Positions 22,158-31,838 of a stretch of DNA of 64,000 nucleotides are shown here, piece after piece. Position 1 is the stretch's first letter; every line of letters begins with the position of its first letter. Source of the DNA: Rattus norvegicus (Eukaryota; Chordata; Mammalia; Rodentia; Muridae); the NCBI RefSeq assembly GCF_036323735.1, contig NC_086029.1, forward strand, positions 47,480,357 to 47,544,356. Direction: 5' to 3'. The notes under the pieces were generated by a model, which worked only from the letters and a program-made list of their open reading frames with translations, ran no database searches and was not told the origin of the DNA. Both the position numbers and the translations under genes were made by a program.

Positions 22158-22835
22158 TTCACTTCCCCTCTTAGTGTTGGGACCCGGTCTGGCTTGACTC
22201 CTGTGCAGGGTTTCCGTGAACTGTGCTGTCTGAGTTCACATGTGCATCGGTTCTGCTGTGTCTGGAAGATGCTGGTTTTTTGGGAGTCAGCCTCTTGCTC
22301 TTCCACTCTTTCTGTCTTTTCCTCTGAGTAGATCCCTGGGCTTTGAGGGAAAGGAGTCTGATGAAGACATCCCAGTTAGGGCGGAGTGCTCTGGTCTCTC
22401 CCTCTCCGCACACTGCCCGGTGGTGTATTAGTCACCATCTGCTGCAAGAGGAAGCTTCTCTGACCTTAGTGGCAGCTGTCTGATCCGGGGACTTTTGATA
22501 GGCGTGTTGGAAATAAGAGCTAAAATAATGATGGACTCAGTCTACCAGGAAAGTTGGCCTGACATAAGCCCTTGCTTCCCAAGCATCCTATCTACTTCCT
22601 TTCATTAGGAGCCTTCAGACGGCTGCCTATGTCCTCTCCACTTCGGGAGGCAGCATCTTCACACACTAATGTCTGAGGTTATTAAAGTGTGCTCTGTGGG
22701 CCACCAAGCACCGGCAGCTGCAGAGGCCTGTGAAGTACGGCATCCCAGGCCCTCTTCTGATGGGCCTCATGGGTTTAGATTTCTGGGCGGAGGAATGTAG
22801 GGAATCTGCATTTGCTATCGTACATAACTCCTTGA

Positions 22836-22838
<3 letters not shown>

Positions 22839-22890
<52 letters not shown>

Positions 22891-22924
22891 ACGCGCACGC
22901 GCGCGCGCACGCGCGCGCGCACGC
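22839..22924. repeat. (GT)n-(GCAC/CG)n Z-DNA-prone tract
   Basis: About 25 GT units pass into 'gcacgcgcacgcgcgcgcgc'. It is 86 bp of almost unbroken alternating purine-pyrimidine, the longest such run in the window. Confidence 0.95.
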
Positions 22925-23852
22925 AGCATCTTAACAAGTGGAGCTGAGCTCCGAGCCTCCCCCCTCCCCTGCAGTCCCTAAATGGGGAATATTATTTTCA
23001 GAGCTCTGAGGGGATACGTCTGAATTCCTTCGGTCTGAGTGGCGTGGCCATGTGTGTGTGTCTTTATAAGGCCAGGGCACTGACAAAAGATAACCACAGG
23101 TGGATTCGGCGTGCTGCTTCTAAAGATAGCAACGTCAAATCCTGCGGATGACTCTGTAGGCCTGAATGTGTTCTTAGCTGCACAGCCTTATATAGAGAGG
23201 CGAGGCCCCAGGATGGATCTGTGGACGCGCGCTCTGAAGCTCCCGGGCTCTCAGAACTGAGATACGTCGTTCTCAGCAGCTGACGCCGTATGCTGTGACT
23301 ATCTTTGGAGCAGGCCCAGGCATGTTTAGTGCACAGCTGACGGGTGTTTGTGGACAGCTGAACTGTTACTGTTGCCAACATCTGGAGTGGATGAGATGGG
23401 AAGGGAGACCCGCAGTGATTCTGGGTTCTGGGGAAGATGGAGCAGTGATGGTGTGGTAGATAGGTTAGTGGGTGAGCCAGGGATGGTGTGTGTGGTAGAT
23501 AGGTTGGATGGGTCATGCTGGGCAACCACCCTACCATGCTCTAACGTTGTGTTCTCGACGCCGGTGTCCTATCCTTTATTTTATTCAAAGCACTCCTGCC
23601 CCTCTGGTGTAAATGTCTGTGTGTTTTGGTTTGACTCTCAAACGCTCAGAAGTTAAAGGCTTTAGCACCAGCCTGGAGCACTGGTGAGGGCACTGGTGAG
23701 GGGCTCTGGTACTTTCAGGAGGTGCGGCCCCATAGAAGGCCTGCGATGCTTCTGGAACTCCCACCCAGAGCCCGCTGGCTGTGCCTTCCATAGGGCCCTG
23801 CTGTCTTTTGGGAAAGGCACACACAGCATGGGCTGGGGTTTAGCAGGAAAGC
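22925..23852. other. Unassigned sequence with short GGTAGATAGGTT-like direct repeats
   Basis: No gene. Near 23440-23520 the phrase 'gtggtagataggtt' occurs twice, separated by 'gggtgagccagggatggtgt'; it looks like a small local duplication. Confidence 0.5.
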
Positions 23853-23856
23853 GGGT

Positions 23857-24021
23857 GGGAGAGGAGAGAGGGGAGAGGAGGGAGGGGAGGGGAGGGGAGA
23901 GGAGAGGAGAGGAGAGGAGAGGAGAGGAGAGGAGAGGAGAGGAGAGGAGAGGAGAGGAGAGGAGAGGAGAGGAGAGGAGAGGAGAGGAGAGGAGAGGAGA
24001 GGAGAGGAGAGGAGAGAGAGG
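23857..24021. repeat. (GGAGA)n polypurine tract
   Basis: About 24 perfect GGAGA units (roughly 23896-24013) within a 165-bp all-purine strand. The pure purine/pyrimidine mirror asymmetry permits triplex (H-DNA). All frames on both strands stay open, which explains several false ORFs. Confidence 0.97.
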
Positions 24022-24139
24022 TAAAGACAGGCGCAGATCGCAGATCAAGAGAAAGCATACCTAGGGCTGACTGACTCAGCGATCACCTGGGAGATGGGTC
24101 TCTGCGTGCACCTGAGGGGATTCTTGATTACGCTCACAC

Positions 24140-24405
24140 AGAGAGCGAAGCCCACATTTTAACTGTGGGTGAGACCGTTCCCTAGGCAGAGGAGATTGGA
24201 CTGTATTAAATGGAGAACAATATTAGATGTTCCTTCTTCCGTTTCCGGACTGTGGGTGCCCTGTGACCAGATGCCTCGAGCTCTTGCTGCTGTGGCTCCC
24301 TGCCTATGGACCCTCCTTGAACTGAACTTCGGGGAGAGGAAACTTTCCCTCTGGAATCTTTTTTTTTTTTTTTGCATGGTGTTGTAACTAAGGTAGACAC
24401 CGCGG
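24140..24405 (+). mobile_element. Possible MaLR-like LTR fragment
   Basis: 'ggactgtattaaatggagaa', 'gtgaccagatgcctcgagct', then a T15 run and 'gttgtaactaaggtaga' resemble the 3' half of a rodent LTR ending 'taactaagaca'. Tentative. Confidence 0.4.
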
Positions 24406-24529
24406 CTGGCTCTACTTCCTTACTTGTGACTAGTGCAGAGCTAAACTTTGTGCAAGTGTCTCCGAGACAGGGCATGCATGCTCTGGGTGTCTGCCCAGGG
24501 GTGGCAGCGGGTCATGTGGTAGTTCTATT

Positions 24530-24960
24530 TTTAGCTTTTTGAGGACGCTTCACACTGATTCCACAGCGGGTGCACCAGCTTAACCCTTTACCCACTCTGC
24601 GCCCGGCCTCTTCCTCCATAGCTCCAGCAGCATTTAATGTTATTGCCTTCCCTGATTTTAGCCATTCTGACGGGAGAGAGACATAAACCTGAAGTCAGCT
24701 TTGATTTGCGTTCCCCTGATGGCTAAGGATACTGAACACTTGGAAATATTCATTGACTGTATTTCTTCTTTTGAAAACATTCTGTTAAGTTCGTTAGCTG
24801 GTTTACTGGCTGGAAGGTTGGTTTGTGTGTTTAATTTTTAAAGCTCTTTATGTTAATCACGAGTCTGGAGTCTAGCTGGCAAAGGTATTCTTCCGCTGTG
24901 TAGGCTGACTCTCTACCCTTTGTTGTGAGAAGTTTAACACAATCCCAACTTAATTATTGT
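24530..24960 (-). mobile_element. L1 ORF2 fragment
   Basis: The plus strand holds the reverse complement of late L1 ORF2: 'ttagccattctgacggg', 'tgatttgcgttcccctgatg', 'gctaaggatactgaacactt', 'aaagctctttatgttaatca'. Multiple indels. Confidence 0.8.
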
Positions 24961-24970
24961 GGTTCTTTCA

Positions 24971-25068
24971 GGGAGGGAGGAAGGAAGGGGAGGGGAGAGG
25001 GAGGGGGGAGAGAGGGAGGGGGAGAGAGGGAGGGGGAGAGAGGGAGAGGGAGAGAGGGAGGGAGAGAA
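24971..25068. repeat. GA/GGGA-rich purine tract
   Basis: About 98 bp of A and G only on the plus strand, made of GGGAGGG and GAGAGA blocks. It directly follows the L1 fragment. Confidence 0.95.
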
Positions 25069-25269
25069 TATGCATGTAGGTCACAAAAGGAGTTCTTAAG
25101 CAGTGGTGGGCAGAGGGGTCTAGAACTCATGTGACATGCGACCATAAAGGGTTACTGGGAGGAGGAAGAGGCCATCATGAGGTGAGCAGGGAACAGGGGA
25201 AGCCGGGATGAGAATCAACAGAAAATGAAGCATGTACAGAAATGCCACACTGAAATCCATTACTTCCTG

Positions 25270-25997
25270 TGTGTGCTGGGTCACACTTAACCCAACTGTC
25301 AACTTAACCCAAGCTAAAGTCATCTGAGAGGAGGGAGCCTCAATTAAGAAAATGCCTCCATAAGGTCAGGCTGAAGAGAAGACTGTAGAACATTTTCTTA
25401 ATTAGTGACTGTCTTAGTTAGGGTTTCTACTGCTGCAAAGAGACACCATGACCTGACCACAGCAGCTCTTATAATGGAAGACATTTAATTGGCGCTGGCT
25501 TACAGTTCAGAGGTTCAGTTCATTATTGTCATGGTGGGAAGTTTGGCAGCATCCAGGCAGGCATGGTGCAGGAGGAGCTGAGAGTTCTACACCTTCATCT
25601 GAAGGCAGCAGCAGGAAATTGTGAGCCACACTGGGTGTATCTTGAGACCTCAAAGCTCTCCCCCACAGTGACACGCTTCCTCCAACAAGGCCACACCTCC
25701 TAATAGAGCCACTTCCTATGGGCCAAGCATTCAAACATACGAGTCTATGGGGCCATACCTATTCAAATCACCACAGTGACCAATGCAGAAGGGCCCAGAC
25801 CATTATGAGTGGGCCACCCCTGGGCTGGTGGTTCTGGGTTCTATAAGAGACTGGATAAGACACAGGGAGCAAGCCAGTAAGCAGCACCCCTTCATGGCCT
25901 CTGCTCCTGCCTCCAGTTCTTGCCCTGTTTGAGTTCCTGCCCTGACTTGCTTTTTGGTCACAGTGTCTCACTGCTGGAATAGAAACCCTAAGAGACT
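25270..25997 (+). mobile_element. MaLR-like LTR interrupted by a second LTR
   Basis: The outer LTR pieces are 25270-25409 ('ctcaattaagaaaatgcctc', 'cttaattagtgac') and 25781-25997 ('gctggtggttctgggttcta', 'gaaaccctaagaga'). They join cleanly when 25410-25780 is removed. It belongs to the same family as the LTRs near 32 and 46 kb. Confidence 0.75.
25410..25775 (-). mobile_element. Solo LTR nested in another LTR, GTGAC TSD
   Basis: A 366-bp TG...CA element ('tgtcttagttagggtttcta' to 'caaatcaccaca') in minus orientation. It is flanked by the 5-bp duplication GTGAC (25405-25409 and 25776-25780). Same family as the solo LTR at 7290. It inserted after the outer LTR. Confidence 0.85.
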
Positions 25998-26241
25998 ATG
26001 CAAATTTAAACATCATTAAGAAGGAACACAGAGGCTTCTGCCAGTGCGAAGTTCCAGTGGCACTTTTCAAAGACAGCAGGAAGCAGGTACCATTTTGTAA
26101 GGTGCTGTGGCAAAATTCCAGAAGAACAGGAGGCTGGAAATACCACTATGGCCCATGTTGGAAATCTGAGTCCACACAACAGGTTTTTTTTCCCCCTCCT
26201 CAAATAAAAACATTGTGTTCTTAAAAATAGCTATTAGTGGG

Positions 26242-26863
26242 TGTCTTAGTTTGGCTTTTACTGCTGTGAACAGACCCCATGACCAAGGCAACTCTTATAA
26301 AGACATTTAATTGTGTCTGGCTTTCAGGTTCAGAGGTTCAGTCCAGTGTCTTCAAGGCGGGAACATGGCAGTGTCCAGGCAGGCATGGTGCAGGTGGAGC
26401 TATGAGTTCTACATTTTCATCTGAAGGCTTCTAGCAGAATACTTGCTCCCAGGAAGCTAGGATCAGGTTCTTAAAGTCCATACTTACAGTGACACACCCA
26501 CTCCAACAAGGCCACACCCACTCTAGCAAGGTCATACCTACTCCAACAAGGCCACGCCTACCCTAACAAGGCCACGCCTACCCTAACAAGGCCACGCCTA
26601 CTCCAACAAGGCCACACCCACTCCAATAGAGCCATACCCACTCAACAAGGCCATACCCACTCTAACAAGGTCATACCCACTCCAACAAGGCCACACCCAC
26701 TCCAACAGAGCCATACCTACTCCAATAAGGCCACACCCACTCCAACAGAGCCATACCTACTCCAATAAGGCCACACCCACTCCAACAGAGCCATACCCAC
26801 TCCAACAAGGCCACACCTCCTAATAGTGCCAGACCCTGGGCCAAACATATACAAACCATGATA
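26242..26863 (-). mobile_element. Solo LTR enlarged by an internal VNTR, GTGGG TSD
   Basis: Starts 'tgtcttagtttggctttta' and is flanked by GTGGG (26237-26241 and 26864-26868). It is about 622 bp against about 365 bp for its relatives. The extra length comes from tandem copies of a ~20-bp 'ctccaacaaggccacaccca' unit at 26490-26815, which occurs once or twice in sister LTRs. Confidence 0.85.
26490..26815. repeat. ~20-bp VNTR inside LTR
   Basis: About 16 tandem units of the type CTCCAACAAGGCCACACCCA, with variants (tagcaagg, aatagagcc, gcctaccc). Higher-order repeats are visible: 'gagccatacctactccaat' recurs at 40-bp spacing near 26709 and 26749. Confidence 0.95.
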
Positions 26864-26869
26864 GTGGGA

Positions 26870-27868
26870 TAAAAGGCCATTTGTGTTCCGCTCACTACTT
26901 CCCCAAACGCATCCCATCTCTCTCCCAGAGGACAGTGTCATCTTTATCATAGGACTTTGGGAGCGTCTCTCTCTCATTACCACCCACTGGCATTTTCATT
27001 TTATAAGATCTTATACATTTGCATATAACTAGAAAATATAGGAAAAAAAAGAATGTTTTTGATAGGAAGACTGTATGAAAAAGGCCAATGTTGAAGGTTT
27101 GGCCTCTGATGTTGCGTTTGGAGGCGGGGCTTCCGGGAGGTAAGGGGTAGCCAGGGCTTGGACACATCAGTGGATTAACCATACTTTAATAGACTCTTTC
27201 CAGGCCGTGGAGACTGTGGGGGCGGGGCTTCAGTGGAGGGAGTGGCTCACAGAGAATGTGCCTTGAAGGGTGTATTTTGTCCCTGGGCCCCCACTTCTTC
27301 CTGGATGCTGTGAGTTCTTAGCTGTGCTCTGCCACTGTGGTGGTTTGCCTAGCCATACGCCTGAAAGCAATGGAGTTAGCCAACCATGGACAGAAGCCTG
27401 AGACCACGACCAGAACAAACCATTCCACCAGTTAGTTGACTCGTTATTAGTGTCTAAACACGGTCTTTTCTCCCCGAGGGTACATGCAGAAGCAACTGAA
27501 GTCCTCAGTCATTGTTTCAAACCCCTGGGAAAACTTAAGGGTCTGTCAACAAGACAGCTGTTGTCAGGAACGTGGCCATCTGAATGGTAATCCCATCAGC
27601 CCCAACTCTTGCCTCACTGCTCTCAGCTCCAAAAACATTCCTTAAGAAGCAACACTATTCATAATTTGGTATTAGTAACATCCTATTACTAATATTTTGT
27701 TGGCCCAAATCAGTATCAAGCCCAAACCTCGGATTTGGTGGAAAGGAAGCGTAACATTCCCTATATTCTGTAGGACAGTCAGTGGTGTCGCCATCTCTTC
27801 ATATCTGAGTCCCATAGCCTTGGGTTTAACCATGCCCACACCAAAAATATCTGACAATTGTTTTTAGA
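26870..27868. other. Unassigned sequence with two GC boxes
   Basis: Two 'ggcggggcttc' motifs, about 100 bp apart (27123 and 27221), lie in otherwise unremarkable DNA. A perfect inverted repeat ATTAGTAA...TTACTAAT lies near 27670-27693. No exon seen. Confidence 0.5.
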
Positions 27869-27869
27869 G

Positions 27870-28057
27870 TATTTTATTTTATGTGTGTTTGCCTGCAGGT
27901 TTTCTCTGGTGCCTAAAGAGGCCAGAGCAGGCCATCGGATCCCCTGGAACTACAGCTACAGACAGTTGTGAGCTGCCATGTGGGTGCTTGGAATGAAACC
28001 TGGGTTCTCTGGAAGAACAGCCAGTGCTTTTAATTACTGGGCCATCTCTGCAGCCCC
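27870..28057 (-). mobile_element. B3 SINE
   Basis: Reverse complement: 'gtgtgtttgcctgcaggttt', 'catcggatcccctggaacta', 'gtgagctgccatgtgggtgc', 'gggccatctctgcagcccc'. Confidence 0.85.
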
Positions 28058-28065
28058 AAGAAGTT

Positions 28066-28105
28066 TTGGGGGTGTAACTCAGTGGTAGAAAGCTGACTGA
28101 TGTAG
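28066..28105 (+). mobile_element. ID-like head fragment
   Basis: 'ttgggggtgtaactcagtgg' then 'tagaaagctg' resembles an ID/tRNA-Ala box A. The remainder is lost next to the (CCA)n tract. Confidence 0.4.
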
Positions 28106-28114
28106 CTTCCTACT

Positions 28115-28185
28115 GCCACCGCTGCCACCGCCACCACCACCACCACCACCACCACCACCACCACCACCACCACCACCACCACCGC
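28115..28185. repeat. (CCA)n / (CAC)n trinucleotide repeat
   Basis: About 23 triplets, beginning with CCACCG variants and then pure CCA. On the minus strand it reads poly-Gly (GGT) in one frame; there is no gene context. Confidence 0.97.
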
Positions 28186-28189
28186 AGGT

Positions 28190-28690
28190 TTGAATAGATA
28201 CAGGGTTTGCTACCACAGGGTAATTACTGCTATGAGCACTATTGCATTCACTGTAAGCAACTTTGAGATCGTCTGAAGTACACAGGAGGACGTGTAGATT
28301 TATGGTGAACACTGCGCCACTTCATGCAAGGATTTGGATATCTCAACTTTGGTCTGCTGCTGCAGGGGTCCTAATCTCCCAGGGATGGGAAGACGCCTCT
28401 ACAGAAAATACTGAACACATCAAAAGGAGAGGGGTTGACTTCAAGCCAGGGGCACTCAATGCTCTGTGATGACCCCTTCTGGGTGCCTCTGAAGAGTCAG
28501 GGGATGCTTGCTTGGGCTTCATCTTCCCTCCTCCAAATCCACTGGGTGCAAGGGTGCAAACTCTCAACGCAGGACCCAGTAACAGCGCCCAGTCAGGCAC
28601 AAGGAGGGGGGTCAACGGTTGTCGCCTGGACTGGGGACCAAGTATGCAGTCTACCTCTAACAAATGCTTAAGAGCACAAGGCGAACCCAT
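28190..28690. other. Unassigned sequence
   Basis: A 122-codon minus-strand frame (28343-28711) has no recognisable domain. The stretch abuts the candidate regulatory cluster on its right. Confidence 0.45.
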
Positions 28691-28696
28691 GCCCTC

Positions 28697-28710
28697 TGAC
28701 CTCAAGGTCA
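28697..28710 (+). promoter_or_regulatory. Nuclear-receptor site: TCAAGGTCA and everted repeat
   Basis: TGACCT-CA-AGGTCA is a perfect everted repeat with a 2-bp spacer. The right arm reads TCAAGGTCA, the extended half-site bound by ERR and NR5A (SF-1/LRH-1) receptors. Such 14-mers arise rarely by chance. Use in vivo is inference. Confidence 0.6.
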
Positions 28711-29257
28711 CTTAGGACCAGGGAGGGGTATGCAGGTAAGGCGGATGTTGCTACATGGCTGAGATGTACCGGTCTAGGTGGGGGCAGGGCAAGGTCTCAT
28801 CCTTCTGAGCATCGCTCCTGGGGTACAGTTGCAAAACACCCTGCGAGTTGGGCGATGAGAGATACCCGGGGCTGGGCACAGGCAGACCTCAAACGGAAGA
28901 GACCGGCTAGTCCTGTTCCCATGACAACAGTTCGCAACTCCCATTGGTTGGCTTTCGGATTAGCAGTGTCCGAGGGCAGAGTGCTCGCAGTGCAAGGTGG
29001 GTGCAGGTCTCCTTCCGGAGAAGTCTGCAACAATCTCCGCCCAGGCCTCCCTGCAGAGTCCCCAAGGCCTTGTTCCCTTGAGGATGTTGATGGGACTTGA
29101 GTGGCCTCATCAGGGCTCCCAGGATTGACCTGCGGAGAAACTCTAGTGTCTTCTCCAGGAACGCTGCTGTTTCCTCCCCGGAAGAAGGCGGAAGGCTGAT
29201 GCTGTCCTAGTTCCTGCGTGAGTGCGAGTGCGTGTCTGGGAAGTCACGTGTGCATCT

Positions 29258-29265
29258 TGACGTCA
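29258..29265. promoter_or_regulatory. Full CRE palindrome TGACGTCA
   Basis: An exact match to the CREB/ATF site with its CpG intact. It lies 7 bp after a CACGTG E-box and about 50 bp before TTACGTCA. Confidence 0.7.
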
Positions 29266-29334
29266 CACCCGGCGAATTAAGGATTCCTCCCAGCTTCCTC
29301 CCACAGTCTGCTTGTTACGTCAGTAGTCCAGAAG

Positions 29335-30240
29335 GTCGCTTGCTTAGAAGGCTCCCTGCCCAGAGGGCGCCTGGAAATGGAGGAGGGTGTGGGTCACCAG
29401 CAAATGGTGCACCTGCTCCTCTTTGCCACGCCCATGCCCTCAGCTCCTTTGGGCTGTTTCATCTCCTTTAGCCCCAGAGGACAGAGATTGAAGAGGCGAC
29501 ATAGCTCGTATTCCAATCCAAATCTTTCCCATCCCAGAATTCAGACTTTCCCATAGTCCAGCCTTACCGTTTATCGAGTTAGAGCGATGAGCTCCTTGAA
29601 GCCAAAGCTAACCGCTTTGCTGTAGGCATTCACCTACCCTGGCCTTGTAGGCACAGTGTACTTGGTTGATGCAGGGGCTGGGGGTGGGGGGACTGGCTCA
29701 GGACAAGCATGGGCACTCACCAAAGAGTAAGGCTTGCTTCCAGTGTGTTCTGGCTTCAGGTGTTAATCCGTCCTTCAAGCTTGTTGACATCACCTGTTGT
29801 CATGTGGGTATTCTGAGCTCAGCAGCTCCCTGAGCTTGTCCCTGAGCTCACCTCTCTACACGCACACGCACAGGCACACACACATGCACATACACTCACA
29901 CACTTCACCCGCATTGCAGCCTAGGTTGTTGAGGCACCCTCCTTCCTCCCCCCCCCCCCCATAGCCAGTGTTGGCTAAATTCCATCTATCTTCCCCCTCA
30001 GGATGCTTTTATTTTCGGTGCCTTTCCAGCCCTTGTCCTATGACACTTGGGTCTTTGCAGCGGTCAGCAATTACCTCTCTCTGCTCACCCGTGAGCTAAC
30101 TTCTGCCTTCCTGGTCATATCTGCCAGTCATCAAACCTGCCCTTTGCATAGTATGTGCATATACAGGAGACCAGACACAAATTTCACCCTTCACCTGATT
30201 CAAGACAGGGTGTCTCTACCTTCACTGCCAGCATGTTCTA
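29335..30240. other. Unassigned sequence
   Basis: Contains a short CA-rich run (29862-29905) and a C13 run near 29948. No gene. Confidence 0.5.
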
Positions 30241-30243
30241 GAG

Positions 30244-30453
30244 CATGGGTTCTCAACCTGTGGGTCTCAACTCGCTTGGTGAGCGCATATCCGATATCCT
30301 GTATATTCATAACCTGCATATCAGACATTTACATTGCAGTATCATTCATACCAGTAGCAAGATTGTAGTTATGAAGTAGCAACAAGATAATTACTTTATG
30401 GTTGGGGGCCACTACAATAGGAGGAACTGTAAAGTGTTAGATTGAGAATGCTG
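30244..30453 (+). mobile_element. URR1-type hAT MITE (copy 4) with TTCTAGAG TSD
   Basis: Starts 'catgggttctcaacctgtgg' and contains 'gtagttatgaagtagcaaca', 'aattactttatggttggggg'. Flanks are TTCTAGAG (30236-30243) and TTCTGGAG (30454-30461). The left one is a perfect nTCTAGAn hAT-Charlie target. Confidence 0.88.
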
Positions 30454-30461
30454 TTCTGGAG

Positions 30462-31008
30462 AACCCCCTATCTGCCTCTTACCTCCAGCACTGTACCGGG
30501 CTGCAGATGCCTCATCTGCTCCAGGCACTTGCATGAGATTTTGGGATCTGAACTCGGGCTGGCAGGCCCCCCTCACAAGCATGTTACCCATCGCTCTATC
30601 TCCCCACCCAGGGTGGGCTTTTGATTCCTGCCTCTGTTCCTTGGCTTTCCCATCCAGTCCCTGTTCATCTAAATGACAGGTAGTCTTATGATATGCTAAA
30701 AAATTTAAATATGTATATTTCAATTAGCTCTATTTACATATAGTGAAACACATCCATTTTAAGGTTTGATGGGTTTGATACATGGATGTACCTATGTACC
30801 TATTGAACTGACACAGAATGTCCTGTCAGCTGTCTCAGGTCTCTCAGGGATCCCTTTATCCTTTCTCAGTTTAGCTTTCTCTGCCCACACATCCAGAAAC
30901 CAGTATGATTTCTGCTAAGGCAGTGAAGTTCTGCTGTAGGTTTGGGTAAATAAGACCATTTAGTATCTCTCTTTCTTTTGTAAAATAAATTATTTTTAAA
31001 ATAAAAAG
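30462..31008. other. Unassigned sequence
   Basis: AT-rich in its second half; no repeat or exon recognised. Confidence 0.45.
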
Positions 31009-31009
31009 T

Positions 31010-31180
31010 ATCCTATTTTCTGTATGTGGGTGCTTTTCGGGCATGTATCTGTGCACTTGTGTAGAGGCAAGAAGGGTATTGGAGCCCTTGGAATCAGGGT
31101 TCTGGATGATTGTAAGCTGTTGTGTGGGTGCTGGGAATCAAGCCTGGGTCCTCTAAACTGCAGAGCCATCTCTCCAGCCC
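31010..31180 (-). mobile_element. B3 SINE
   Basis: Reverse complement: 'ggattgtaagctgttgtgtg'-like core, 'ggtgctgggaatcaagcctg' and the head 'gagccatctctccagccc'. Confidence 0.8.
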
Positions 31181-31320
31181 TAAGGGTTATTTTTATTACA
31201 TGTATGTGTACATGTCTGCATGAGTGCACTGCACATATGTGTAGGTGCCCACAGAGGTCAGAAGGAGTCACTGGAGATGGATTTACAGGTGGCTGTGGTC
31301 CCTCTGGGAGAGCAGGGTGT
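31180..31320 (-). mobile_element. B3-like SINE, truncated
   Basis: 'catgtatgtgtacatgtctg', 'gaggtcagaaggagtcactg' and 'ttacaggtggctgtggtcc' match the tail-proximal half of a second B3, abutting the previous one. Confidence 0.5.
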
Positions 31321-31400
31321 CCTCAGCCTCTCAGATGCATGTGCACTTCTCTAGGCCTGGCTTTTCTGCTCAGTGCGCTAGTGAAGCTTTCTCTGCGTCT

Positions 31401-31617
31401 GAACTAGTTGTCAGAACTAGTTGTCAGAGCTAGTTGTCAGAGCCAGTTGTCAGAACTAGTTGTCAGAGCCAGTTGTCAGAGCTAGTTGTCAGAACTAGTT
31501 GTCAGAGCTAGTTGTCATGAGCTGGTTGTCAGAGCTAGTTGTCAGAACTGGTTGTCAGAGCTAGTTATCAGAACTGGTTGTCAGAGCTAGTTGTCAGAAC
31601 TAGTCAGAGCTAGTTGC
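31401..31617. repeat. 13-bp minisatellite (GAACTAGTTGTCA)n
   Basis: About 16-17 tandem copies. Variants at fixed positions (GAACT/GAGCT/GAGCC; TAG/CAG/TGG) alternate in blocks, as expected of slippage or unequal exchange. CTAG occurs in most units. Confidence 0.97.
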
Positions 31618-31738
31618 TTGGTTGAGTCCAGGATTCCCACAGACATGGTACAGTTTGTGGCCTAGTTCACTTCCTAGATGAACCCTGGATCATTTCTAGT
31701 TCTTGGCTCTGAAGGATAAAGATATTTTCAGAAGTCAC

Positions 31739-31820
31739 TTCATGTGCAGTCACCATCAGTATGTGTGCCATATGTGGTCACCATCAATGAGTGTGTCACA
31801 TGCAGTCACCACCAGTGTGT
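31739..31820. repeat. ~30-bp imperfect direct repeat x3
   Basis: Three units share 'GTCACCATCA' followed by 'GTGTGT-C/CA': 'gcagtcaccatcagtatgtg', 'tggtcaccatcaatgagtgt', 'gcagtcaccaccagtgtgtg'. Confidence 0.75.
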
Positions 31821-31838
31821 GTTTATAAGAGATTGTCT

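Larger units (their letters stand above)
28690..29330 (+). promoter_or_regulatory. Candidate promoter/enhancer cluster
   Basis: Repeat-poor, moderately CpG-containing segment. It holds, in order: the TCAAGGTCA site (28702-28710), a good plus-strand splice donor (TGCAG|GTAAGG at 28736), a reverse CCAAT box (ATTGG, 28943-28947), an E-box CACGTG (29245-29250), a full palindromic CRE TGACGTCA (29258-29265) and a second CRE-like TTACGTCA (29315-29322). No ORF is convincing. It could be an alternative promoter or a distal element. Confidence 0.45.

Noticed and set aside
23662..24064. Frames of 72-128 codons, Leu/Ser/Pro-rich or Glu/Arg/Gly-rich
   Set aside because: They are translations of the (GGAGA)n tract in different frames and strands.
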